From CAZPMC01 sp964587755 (GTDB taxonomy: Bacteria > Bacillota > Clostridia > Acetivibrionales > DTU013), in contig CAZPMC010000001.1 of assembly GCA_964587755.1 (NCBI GenBank), positions 62,001 to 126,000 of the forward strand: a stretch of 64,000 nt of DNA, read 5' to 3'. A program made the translations under genes and the position numbers. The notes beneath the pieces were generated by a model that saw nothing but the letters and a program-made list of their open reading frames with translations, made no database searches and had not been told where the DNA came from. The first letter of the stretch is position 1, and the number at the start of each line of letters is the position of its first letter. Positions 24,344-33,600 of the stretch are shown here, piece by piece.

Positions 24344-25657
24344 ATGGAAGAAAAAGCCTGGATAGTCTCTGCTAGCATGGGATTGGGACATCAAAGGGCT
24401 ACCTACCCTTTTTCCGACATTGCTTACGATGGTATACAGCTATTTGGAGAAAACCAAATGTCTGACAAAAGAGAAAAAACACTGTGGAGGATATTTCAGG
24501 ATTCATATGAAACTCTTTCAAGGACAAAGCAAATACCCCTAATCGGTCCTTCACTGTTCAGTATGCTTGAAAAGCTTCAAAATATATCGCCTTATTACCC
24601 CAGACGAGATCAATCAAAGCCCTCTCTCCAGGTTAAATCCCTGTATTATTTTATCAGTCGGGGAATGGGCAGTGGCATTAGCAAAAAGCTATCTATTAAA
24701 AAACTTCCTGTAGTAACCTCCTTTTATGCTGCCGCAGTTGCTGCAGAACTGCTTACAGATCTGCCGGTATATTGCATCATATGCGATGCTGATATCAATA
24801 GAGTCTGGGTGGCAGAAAAGCCTGAAAAGAGCAGAATTGTCTATTTTGCTCCATGCGGAAATGCCGTGCGCCGTCTTAGGGAATACGGAGTTCCTGACCA
24901 GCGGATTTTCCTTACCGGCTTCCCTCTTCCAAAAGAGAATACCGGTCCAAACAATATGAACATCCTGCGCCATGACCTGGCTAAAAGGCTTATTCGTCTT
25001 GACCCAACAAAACGCTTTAGAATTATTCACGGAGTGGAGGTAAAGCATTACCTGGGAGAGTATTGGGATCCTGAAGCCGAACCCTCCCCCCTTACATTAA
25101 CATACGCCACAGGCGGGGCAGGTGCTCAGGCCGAGCAGGTAGAAGGACTATTAAAAAGCCTTAGTAAGGACATCAAAGCAGGCAATATCAAGGTAAACCT
25201 GGTGGCAGCCCATAGAAATGAGGTGTACGCCTATTATAAAAAGCTGGTAAAGGCTGAAGGCTTAATTACATCTCCAAATGTCAGAATATTATACACGCCT
25301 GATAAGCATCTTTATTTCAAAGAGTTTAATCAGTTACTTCGCAATACGGATATACTTTGGACGAAACCTTCTGAATTGTCATTTTACTGTGCCCTTGGAA
25401 TACCGATTATTATTGCTCCTCCTATAGGTCCTCATGAAGTGCTTAATAAACGCTGGCTCAGGGATCTGGGGGCAGGGCTCCACCAGTCGGATCCTCAATA
25501 CTGTGCTGAATGGATAAAGGATTACCTATATGACGGGAAGCTCTCTTTATCGGCATGGAACGGATTCCTGTATGCAAGGAAGCTGGGGACTGACCGGATT
25601 ATAGAGGTTCTTGAGACAGGAAGAATGGAAAGATTCTATTCTCCCCTGCTTCGTTAG
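24344..25657 (+). CDS. glycosyltransferase-like protein (UgtP/MurG-type GT-B fold)
   Basis: ATG 24344 follows GGAGGT by 8 bases; the frame extends upstream to 24305 but without support. The product opens WIVSASMGLGHQRATYPF, the Gly-His loop of GT28-like enzymes such as MGDG synthase and UgtP. VYCIICDADINRVWV and LTGFPLPKEN follow in the N-terminal half. The C-terminal half has TYATGGAGAQAEQ, a sugar-nucleotide loop, and ALGIPIIIAPPIGPHE. Processive lipid glycosyltransferases fit this pattern. No donor or acceptor can be named. It converges with the SDR gene five bases away. Confidence 0.7.
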   Translation: MEEKAWIVSASMGLGHQRATYPFSDIAYDGIQLFGENQMSDKREKTLWRIFQDSYETLSRTKQIPLIGPSLFSMLEKLQNISPYYPRRDQSKPSLQVKSLYYFISRGMGSGISKKLSIKKLPVVTSFYAAAVAAELLTDLPVYCIICDADINRVWVAEKPEKSRIVYFAPCGNAVRRLREYGVPDQRIFLTGFPLPKENTGPNNMNILRHDLAKRLIRLDPTKRFRIIHGVEVKHYLGEYWDPEAEPSPLTLTYATGGAGAQAEQVEGLLKSLSKDIKAGNIKVNLVAAHRNEVYAYYKKLVKAEGLITSPNVRILYTPDKHLYFKEFNQLLRNTDILWTKPSELSFYCALGIPIIIAPPIGPHEVLNKRWLRDLGAGLHQSDPQYCAEWIKDYLYDGKLSLSAWNGFLYARKLGTDRIIEVLETGRMERFYSPLLR

Positions 25658-25662
25658 AAAAT

Positions 25663-26487
25663 CTATCCTTTATACATTTGTGATACTATATATGCTTCCA
25701 GTTTTCTCGGTACAAGCCTTTTTAAAAAAACAAGCAGCTTATATTGGATGCCAACTGCGCAAGACAAAGGCGGATTTTTTCTTTTTATTATTTTTTCTAC
25801 TGCCTTTGCCACGACGACCGGCTCAGGGCCGCTATTTTCATCTCGTTCCATAACACGCACAGATCTCTTACAATATTCTGCGTAAGCTGAATTGTCATCT
25901 GCAGGCTTTACAAAAACCCTGTTTTTTGTAAAGCCTGTCTTTGTGTCCCCCGGCTCCACGATTGATACTTTTATTCCAAAGGGCTTAAGCTCATTTCTAA
26001 GACAGCCGCTCATCCCTTCAAGAGCCGCCTTGCTTGCCACATACATTGCCTGGTAAGGTATGGGAAAAACTGCTCCAACGGAGGACATGTTTATAATAAG
26101 ACCTCTTCCCCGTTGTCTCATGTACGGAAGAACTTGCCTGATAACTGTGTGGGCTCCGAAAAAATTTGTGTCAAATTGAAGCAGTGCTTCCTTATATGAG
26201 GTATCCTCAACAGAGCCTGCAATACCCATTCCTGCATTATTAATTACAATTCCCAGCTCACCTTCTGCTTCAATAATTTTTTCTATCGCCTCTTTTACGG
26301 ATTCTTCACTCAAGACATCCATTTGAAGCATTTTTATTAAGCCGCCATTTCCCAGTTCTTGATTGCACGGTTTTCTAGAGGTTCCATAAACCTTGTAACC
26401 CTTTTGAGAAAGCCTTTGTGCTATAGCCTTGCCAATGCCTGATGAGGCACCTGTTACCAGTACGACATTTCCGTAATATTTACTCAT
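25663..26487 (-). CDS. short-chain dehydrogenase/reductase
   Basis: This is a classical SDR with the NAD(P) motif TGASSGIG, NNAG in IVINNAGMGIAG, the catalytic Ser in INMSSVGAV and the YVASK catalytic Tyr/Lys. I prefer ATG 26487, with GGGGG 5 bases upstream, to ATG 26499. The C-terminal part has extra basic helices (LKRLVPRKLEAYIVSQMYKG), seen in lipid-acting members. It is divergent from the Spt-like gene and could reduce its keto product; that role is inferred from context only. Confidence 0.88.
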   Translation of the reverse strand: MSKYYGNVVLVTGASSGIGKAIAQRLSQKGYKVYGTSRKPCNQELGNGGLIKMLQMDVLSEESVKEAIEKIIEAEGELGIVINNAGMGIAGSVEDTSYKEALLQFDTNFFGAHTVIRQVLPYMRQRGRGLIINMSSVGAVFPIPYQAMYVASKAALEGMSGCLRNELKPFGIKVSIVEPGDTKTGFTKNRVFVKPADDNSAYAEYCKRSVRVMERDENSGPEPVVVAKAVEKIIKRKNPPLSCAVGIQYKLLVFLKRLVPRKLEAYIVSQMYKG

Positions 26488-26662
26488 ATGCGCCCCCATA
26501 TTCCATCAAATAATATCCTGACTTGCATTTATTTTACCATATAAGGTTTTCGATTTCCTGTTTTTTTCGTTTTATATACTTATCTCGTTTTATGTGGTAA
26601 AATAGTTTAAGCTTGGATTAGGTCTAAAGTTATTCAAATTGCGAAGGAGAGATTTCTGAGAC

Positions 26663-27844
26663 ATGGATATTTTCGAAAAATGCTTTGACTACATGGATTA
26701 CAAGGAGGCCTTAGCAGCAGGACTTTATCCTTATTTTCATGCTCTTGAGACCGGACAGGATACTGAAGTAGTTATCGAAGGCATCAAAACCGTGATGGTT
26801 GGTTCAAACAACTATTTAGGTCTCACCTCCGATCCCAGAGTAAAAAAAGCTGCTATTGAGGCTGTGGAAGAGTTTGGTTCCGGGTGTTCAGGCTCCAGAT
26901 TCCTTAACGGCACACTTACACTACATCTCGAACTGGAAAAAAAGCTTGCCGAATTTGTTAAAAAAGATGCTGCGCTGACCTTCAGCACAGGCTTCCAGAC
27001 CAATCTGGGAATTATCACAGCTATCGCAGGCAGAAACGATTACATACTATGCGACAGCGAAAACCATGCAAGTATTGTTGATGCATGCAGACTTAGTTTT
27101 GCCAAGACTCTTAAATTTGAGCACAACAACATGGAGGACTTGGAAAGACTTCTCAAAAAAATTGATGACAAACACGGCAAACTAATTGTTGTTGATGGAA
27201 TATTCAGTATGGAAGGTGATATTGCCGACCTTCCCTCTATTGTTAAGCTGGCAAAGAAATACGGAGCAAGGGTCATGGTTGACGATGCCCACTCCTTCGG
27301 TGTTCTCGGCGAACATGGAAGAGGTACAGCAGAGCATTTCGGCTTAGAGGATGAAGTAGACATTATCATGAGCACCTTCAGCAAATCCCTGGCCAGCCTG
27401 GGAGGCTTTGTTGCTGGTCAGCAGGATGTTATTGATTACATTAAGCACAATTCAAGACCTTTTATATTCTCTGCTTCCATACCACCTGCGAATGCCGCTG
27501 CCGCTATTGCTGCTCTTGATATTATCAAAGCAGAACCTGAAAGAATAAAGAAGCTTGGGGAAATATCTAAATATATGCGTGATGGCTTTAGAAAGCTAGG
27601 AATTCCTATTTACGAATCAAATAGTGAATACACACCCATTGTACCTGTTATGACCTATGAAAATGAACCTACTCTCGTTGTAACAAAAATGCTTCGTGAA
27701 GAAGGAGTATATGTAAATCCTGTTCTCTCCCCTGCAGTGAAGCCAGGACTTTGCAGAATCAGAACAAGCTACACCGCAACCCACACAAAAGAACAGCTTG
27801 ACTACGCCCTGGAGGCATTCCGCAGGGTATTCAGCAAGCTCTAA
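26663..27844 (+). CDS. alpha-oxoamine synthase, serine palmitoyltransferase/KBL-like
   Basis: The 393-residue PLP enzyme condenses an acyl-CoA with an amino acid. It has GSNNYLGL, GSGCSGSRFLNGT, the H of SENHASIVDA stacking on PLP, DDAHSFGVLG and the Schiff-base lysine in STFSKSLASLGG. The opening YPYFHALETGQDTEVVIEG and the spacing match bacterial serine palmitoyltransferases of the Bacteroides Spt kind, as I remember them, better than BioF or KBL. Substrates (Ser plus palmitoyl-CoA, Gly plus acetyl-CoA, or pimeloyl thioester) cannot be settled by eye. No biotin or threonine-dehydrogenase genes are near; an SDR and a lipid-type glycosyltransferase are. Confidence 0.85.
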   Translation: MDIFEKCFDYMDYKEALAAGLYPYFHALETGQDTEVVIEGIKTVMVGSNNYLGLTSDPRVKKAAIEAVEEFGSGCSGSRFLNGTLTLHLELEKKLAEFVKKDAALTFSTGFQTNLGIITAIAGRNDYILCDSENHASIVDACRLSFAKTLKFEHNNMEDLERLLKKIDDKHGKLIVVDGIFSMEGDIADLPSIVKLAKKYGARVMVDDAHSFGVLGEHGRGTAEHFGLEDEVDIIMSTFSKSLASLGGFVAGQQDVIDYIKHNSRPFIFSASIPPANAAAAIAALDIIKAEPERIKKLGEISKYMRDGFRKLGIPIYESNSEYTPIVPVMTYENEPTLVVTKMLREEGVYVNPVLSPAVKPGLCRIRTSYTATHTKEQLDYALEAFRRVFSKL

Positions 27845-27854
27845 TTGAAATATA

Positions 27855-27869
27855 AGTGCCAGGCACCTA
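27855..27869. repeat. palindromic REP-like sequence GTGCCAGGCACC
   Basis: The palindrome GTGCC-AG-GCAC(C) is a common dispersed intergenic core in Clostridia and relatives. It stands between the Spt-like stop and the terminator. Confidence 0.5.
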
Positions 27870-27876
27870 ATAATAA

Positions 27877-27912
27877 AAGAGCCTCGGTTAATACCAAGCT
27901 CTTCTTATTTAT
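27877..27912 (+). terminator. intrinsic terminator of the Spt-like gene
   Basis: AAGAGC pairs with GCTCTT, and inside it GGT with ACC; CTTATTTATT follows. Confidence 0.7.
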
Positions 27913-28083
27913 TATGAAGTAAGCTGTTATCCGTGCGAGCTCGAATGAGGGCGTGGGTTGGTTGCAGCATCATAACCTATATGTATGCAGAAATCTATAA
28001 AGGCAGACAGATAAGCAGAGCAATAATCCTGTGAGGAGCATTTACAGACTGTGAAATGTGGCGAAATTAGAATGCGGCGACTG

Positions 28084-28320
28084 GTAGCTTCTGAGAGCAG
28101 GCGGATTCAGGCAACGTGTAATGAAGCGATTACAGGATGTGAAATGCTGGATGGGTCAGCACGGCTGCAAGGCCAACATCTGCGTAGTAACGTTGCAGGC
28201 TGTTTATCCTTTGCGAAGCTCGATGTCGGGATTGCAGTTGTGCTGAACCAGAGACTTATTTCTTACAGCCTGTTTGTGACATTACTCCGTTGCATGAAGA
28301 TGTCTGCTCTCGACAGCTAC
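28084..28320. repeat. large imperfect inverted repeat centred near 28202
   Basis: Arms of ~100 bases pair across the centre in register. Matching blocks include GTAGCT, GAGAGCAG, TTCA, GCAACG, TAATG, ACAGG, TCAGCA, CTGCAA and ACATC, the left copy at 28084-28180 and the right copy reversed at 28221-28320. Roughly two thirds of positions match. The region 27911-28330 is visibly richer in G+C than its neighbours. An ORF of 107 codons crosses it (28051-28374) but has no family features and runs antisense into fabI. The element ends about 14 bases before the fabI stop. Confidence 0.7.
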
Positions 28321-28333
28321 TGCGCCCGCTGTG

Positions 28334-29104
28334 TTATATTCCTACAATGTGCATCCCACTGTCTACATGTATGACCTCACCCGTGATTCCCTTGGACATA
28401 TCGCTTAAAAGAAATACTGCTGCATCACCAAGCTCTGATAGCTCAACATTCTTCCTAAGGGGAGCTTTTTGTCTTGTCACCTCAAGAATTGAATTGAAAT
28501 CCTTTACACCCTTTGCAGAAAGGGTTTTTACAGCACCGGCAGATATGGCATTGACTCTGATGCCATCGGGACCCATATCGTTTGCCATATACATTACACT
28601 TGCTTCAAGGGCTGCCTTGGCTACCCCCATTACATTGTATCCTGTAAACGCCTTTTCAGAGCCCATGTATGTAAGCGTTACAATACTGCCGCCCTGGGTC
28701 ATAAGCTCCTTGGCCTTCTGTCCTACTTTTACAAGGGAATAAGCACTTATATCAAGAGCAATAGCAAACCCCTCACGTGACGTATTTACAAAGCTTTCCT
28801 GAAGATCTTCCCTCTTTGCAAATGCAATGGCGTGAACCAGCCCGTGAATTACTCCTGCTTCTTTTTTAATTGCTTCAAAAAAAGCATCTACGTCATCGTC
28901 TGAGGTAACATCCAGTTGAAATGCCTGAACACCTCCAAGCTCATCAGCAAGCTGAGTAACGGAAGCCTTTTCCCTATCTCCCTGATATGTGAAAAAGAGT
29001 TTCGCCCCCTCACGATGTGCGGCAGCTGCAATTCCCCATGCAATACTCCATTTATTCCTTACTCCCATGATAATTATATTTTTATCTTTTAATAAATCTC
29101 CCAT
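28334..29104 (-). CDS. fabI: enoyl-ACP reductase (NADH), FabI
   Basis: The 256-residue enzyme has the FabI form of the Rossmann motif (GVRNKWSIAWGIA), LDVTSDDDVDAFF, the Tyr-x6-Lys catalytic pair in GYNVMGVAKAALE and SAGAVKTLSAKGV near the substrate loop. It does the last reduction of fatty-acid elongation. Length is standard. It has its own promoter, 25 bases upstream of the start, and lies behind cca on the same strand. Confidence 0.95.
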   Translation of the reverse strand: MGDLLKDKNIIIMGVRNKWSIAWGIAAAAHREGAKLFFTYQGDREKASVTQLADELGGVQAFQLDVTSDDDVDAFFEAIKKEAGVIHGLVHAIAFAKREDLQESFVNTSREGFAIALDISAYSLVKVGQKAKELMTQGGSIVTLTYMGSEKAFTGYNVMGVAKAALEASVMYMANDMGPDGIRVNAISAGAVKTLSAKGVKDFNSILEVTRQKAPLRKNVELSELGDAAVFLLSDMSKGITGEVIHVDSGMHIVGI

Positions 29105-29128
29105 AGCTTCACCATCCCTTTCGAATAT

Positions 29129-29156
29129 ATTTTACCATTTGAAGAATAATTGTCAA
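29129..29156 (-). promoter_or_regulatory. sigma-A promoter of fabI
   Basis: TTGACA (29151-29156) and TAAAAT (29129-29134) with a 16-base spacer. No FapR-type operator was recognised. Confidence 0.75.
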
Positions 29157-29168
29157 CTGGTCATAAAA

Positions 29169-30509
29169 CTAGGTGATAATCTCTTTTGCTGCAAGCTCCA
29201 GCAAAATCTTTTTTTCATTGAGCCTCGGATCCTCAAAGACCTTGTTAAGGAGCAGGTTCAGCACCCGCCCGATATCTTCCCCCTCTTTAAAACCAAGCTC
29301 GATAAGATCCTTGCCATTTACATCAAGCTCATCTAGGCTCAGGCAGCTTTTTTCTTCCTTTAGCTTTAAATAAGTTTTTTCTATTAAACCTGTATATTCC
29401 AGCTTCTGCTTAATTTCATCAGGGTTTTTACCAGAAGTATCAGCTCTTCTAACTTTCATCAAATCCATGAAAATATCCTCACCGACTGCATTTACAGCCT
29501 TCGCCACATACTTTGGCCGGGGGATGATTTGCCTGTCATGATGTCTGATTAACCGAAGAATTCTATCAACGCTCTTATTGTCAAATCTCAATCTTTTTAA
29601 TATATTTTTTGAAAGCTCTTCACTTTTTCTGGCATGTCCGTAAAAGTGGTCAATTCCTTTTGCATCTGTTGTCTTTGTAACTGCTTTCCCGATGTCGTGC
29701 AAAAGCATTGTCCATCTGAGAATGACATCTTCCTCAATAGACTGCATCGCTTTTAACGTGTGCTCACCTACATTATAGATATGATGAGGGTTGTGTTGTT
29801 GAGTCTTAAAGCAGGAATCGACCTCAGGCAGAATAATTTTAAGAAGCCCTGTATCCTTAAGCAATATAAATTTTTCAGGCCTTTTCGATGTTAAAATCCC
29901 TGTTATTTCATCTCTTATTCTTTCACCGCTGATATTCATAATAAGCTTATTGTTTTTAGCTATAGCATCTAGCGTCTCACTGTGGATTTCAAAGTCCAGG
30001 GTTGCTGCAAACCTTATTGCTCGGAGCATTCGCAGAGCATCCTCCTGAAACCGTTCCTCAGGAATACCAACGGCTCTTATTATCCGCGAATGAATGTCTT
30101 CTACTCCTCCAAAAGGGTCAACAATACCTCTTTCTTCGTTCCACGCCAAAGCATTCATGGTAAAATCCCTGCGGCGCAGGTCATCCTCAATATTCCTTGT
30201 AAACTCAACTAAGCTCGGGTGCCTGCCGTCATTATATTTCCCGTCAATTCGGAATGTGGTGACTTCATAAGCATCATCATTCATTAATACTGTAACGGTT
30301 CCATGCTTAAGCCCTGTATCAACTGTTTTCATAAAGAGAGCTTTGACTTCTGACGGCAGTGCATCTGTGGCAATATCCCAGTCACTAGGCTCCCTTCCAA
30401 GAATTGAATCTCTCACACAGCCGCCAACGACATACGCTTCATAGCCGTTTCTTTTCAGCACATTAAATATATCCGATATGCTCTTATTTATTTTAACAAC
30501 TGCTTCCAT
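29169..30509 (-). CDS. cca: tRNA nucleotidyltransferase (CCA-adding / poly(A) polymerase family) with HD domain
   Basis: The nucleotidyltransferase head reads YEAYVVGGCVRDSILGREPSDWDIAT, with the two catalytic Asp in DWD, followed by RRDFTMNALAWN and the RNA-binding ERFQEDALRMLRAIRFAATL segment. A C-terminal HD domain (HPHHIYNVGEHTL, MLLHDIGKAVT) is appended. The 446-residue form starts at ATG 30509 behind AAAGGA; an ATG at 30566 is in frame but lacks support. It completes or repairs tRNA 3' ends; with two of two tRNAs here encoding CCA, repair may be the main task. CCA-adding and poly(A) activities cannot be separated by eye. Confidence 0.93.
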   Translation of the reverse strand: MEAVVKINKSISDIFNVLKRNGYEAYVVGGCVRDSILGREPSDWDIATDALPSEVKALFMKTVDTGLKHGTVTVLMNDDAYEVTTFRIDGKYNDGRHPSLVEFTRNIEDDLRRRDFTMNALAWNEERGIVDPFGGVEDIHSRIIRAVGIPEERFQEDALRMLRAIRFAATLDFEIHSETLDAIAKNNKLIMNISGERIRDEITGILTSKRPEKFILLKDTGLLKIILPEVDSCFKTQQHNPHHIYNVGEHTLKAMQSIEEDVILRWTMLLHDIGKAVTKTTDAKGIDHFYGHARKSEELSKNILKRLRFDNKSVDRILRLIRHHDRQIIPRPKYVAKAVNAVGEDIFMDLMKVRRADTSGKNPDEIKQKLEYTGLIEKTYLKLKEEKSCLSLDELDVNGKDLIELGFKEGEDIGRVLNLLLNKVFEDPRLNEKKILLELAAKEIIT

Positions 30510-30661
30510 ACGTATCCTTTCATGACCATACTTAAGTATATCCATAATTTTATCATATAATTGCATTTTTATGGCTGATATGAAACTTGTTAGCTGATTC
30601 TACGTCTATATAAAATAGTATGATAAAATAAACCTGTAAAATTATTGAATGTGAGGTAAAT

Positions 30662-33600
30662 ATGAAAGGGAAAATAGTCAGATTATTTAAAAGTAAGCCG
30701 TTACTTTACGGCGCAGTATCAGCCTTAGTGCTGGCAGTACTGGTGGTCGGTATTGCAGCTATGTTTGGAGCTTTTGGCAGTAAGGATCGTTCTGGCATAA
30801 ACGAAGCTCTGGCAGATTCCACCGGTCTTCTTAAAAATAAGATTACATTTAAAGACAACCCAATGAAAATAACGCCTACAGAATCTGACAGCCTTGGTGT
30901 CAGCCCATTATCTGCATTTAAACTTGTCTTTGAAAAAGCCGCAGATGAAAAGCTGCTCGCTTCCTCTCTCAGTGTCAGACCTGAGCAAGCCTACAATTTA
31001 AAAAAGATAACCGACAGGGAGTACGAAATTGAATTCGTTGAACCCCTTGAAAAGGACAAAATTTACAACTTTATTCTAAATGATAAGCAGACAGGTGCAA
31101 AGCAGTCTTATGCTTTCCAAACAAAAAAGTCTCTTAACGTAATCAGAACGCTGCCACGCAATCAAAGCGTTCAAGTTCCTGTGAATTCCGGCATCGAAAT
31201 TACTTTTAGCCATGAAAATATTGAAAACCCCGAAGAGCATTTTGAGATATCCCCCAACGTTAAGGGTAAGTTCGAAATGCATAAGAAGACACTTGTTTTC
31301 GTTCCTGAAAAATTAGAAGAAGGCACAGTTTATACGGCTACGATTAAAAGCGGGATTAAAGTTTCTGGCAGCGCCGAAACCCTTGAAAACGATTATTCTT
31401 TTAAATTTCAAACCGTTACCTCACAAAAATCAAATGACCGGACATTCTATTTTGAGTTTTCGAATTTAATGTATAACTTCACTCCCACCTCTACCCCCGC
31501 ATTGGAGGTCTTCGCAAGTTCAGATTTGCATGATAAGGAATTAGAGGTGGATTTGTACAACTATTCTGATGCCGATAGCTTTCTAAAAGATCTGGAGCTT
31601 CTAAACGACAGACCTTTCTGGGCTTGGTATCAAAATAAAGAAAAGCTATATGATGAAACAAAGCTGACAAAAGCAGCTTCAGTGAATGCACGGATTGTAA
31701 CTCACCAAAATTCGTACTGGAGTACATCCTATTTACTTTTGCCTTCCTCCCTTCCCGAAGGATATTATTTGGTCAAGATGCAGATAGAAGGTGATAAATT
31801 TTATGCTCATCTTCAAATAAGCAAATCATCAGTCTACATTATGTCCACAAAGGATAAAACCCTGGCCTGGGTTAACGACTCCGAAACAGGGAATCCATTG
31901 CCGGGTGCCAAAATCAGACGAAGCAATAGCACCGCCGAAGCAGTGACAAATGAAGAAGGTATAGCGGTTGTAAATGACCTTCTGCCTTCATTGTCAGATG
32001 TAACGTACCACTATTATATTGTCAAACCTGCCTCGGGAATGACCTTTATAGCACCGCTGGGAAGTAACTACTACCAGCCTTTCTATACCTACAACAGCTC
32101 TGAAACAATAAATAACTACTGGACTTATATCTATACTGATAAGGGCATATATCTTCCTGAGGATACAGTCAATGTATGGGGCATACTCAAACCCAGAGAC
32201 GGAAGTAGCAGTGAAGTAAACGGCACCCTTGAGGTAGTACGTTACGACTATTCCTATGAAGGTGAAAGCAGAGAATCGGTTTTGACATCGGAAAGAGTTA
32301 AGATATCACCCAACGGCACATTTACAGGGAGCCTTAAGCTTTCAAACTTCAATCCCGGCTCTTATGTAGTAAAGCTTAATGTCAACGGGAAATCACTATT
32401 ATCACACTATCTTCAAATTTCCGACTATACCAAACCGTCTTATAAAATAGATATTGTACCTGAACGTAATTATATGTATGTTTGGGAAAAGGTTAAATTC
32501 GATATTAATGCTTCCTTTTATGAAGGCACTCCTGTATCAGATGTAAGGCTCAGCTATTTCAGCAATTTGGCTGGTGCAAGGCAAACCAACGGAGTATTGA
32601 TAAGTGACTCCTCAGGCTCTTCAAGCCATACTGTCGCACCCGATATCAATGTCACCGATTGGAGACCTCTTTCCCTGTATTTTAACGTAAGCAACCATGA
32701 AGCGGAAGAAAAGGAAATCGCCGCATATAGCAATGTATATGTGTTCCCGAAGGACACAATGATTGAGGTTGATACAAAAGGGAAAAAAGGCAGTGCAACC
32801 ATCACCACCAGTAAGATAGATCTTAACAAGCTTGCCGGTAAGCCAGCGGAGTACTACAGCGAAGATGAGTACAGAGGCGCTCCTGTTGACATGCCCATAA
32901 CTGTTAAACTATTTGAGAGGCATTTTGAGAAAAAGGTTAAAGGCCAATACTATGATTACATCAACAAAGTAACCCAGGAAATATATGAATACTATGAAGT
33001 TACTAATCTTGTTGAAGAGTATTCCGTTAGGACTTCAGCGGGAAAACATGATGTAAGCTTTGATATCGATGACGATAAAAACTATTATTTGGAGGTTCAT
33101 GGCAAGGATTCTGCAGGCCGGGAGGTTATTGAAACAAAATACCTTTATGATTGGAATTACTATTACCCATATAACACCAGCACTTACTATATAGCTGGCA
33201 GTGGTATGAATAAGCAGTTTAGCCTGGGAGACAGGGCTACTGTAGAGGTAAAGTACAATAAAGAGTCTCCCGTCGATGAAAGCAAAAACAAATATCTGTA
33301 TATTCGTTTGAAAAACGGTATTATTGACTTTACTGTCTTGCCAAACTCCACATACGAGTTTGATTACAGCGAAAATATGATACCAAATATGTATGTCAAG
33401 GCTGTATGCTTTGACGGCACCAATGTATATGATGCAGGAATCCGGCAGTATACCTTTGACAGCAAAGAAAAACAGCTAAACATCAGTGTCAGTGCTGATA
33501 AGGATAGCTATAAGCCCGGCGATACCGTGAAATTGACCTTCGAAGTAAAGGATATTAAAGGTCAGCCAAAAAGCTCTGAGATAAATGTGAGCATTGTTGA

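Noticed and set aside
27911..28330. CRISPR array or tandem minisatellite
   Set aside because: The TTACAG.xTGT similarities come from the inverted repeat and its flanks; there is no constant repeat/spacer unit.
28051..28374. 107-codon ORF in the G+C-rich region before fabI
   Set aside because: No family features, overlaps the fabI end antisense, and lies on a large inverted repeat that explains the open frame better.
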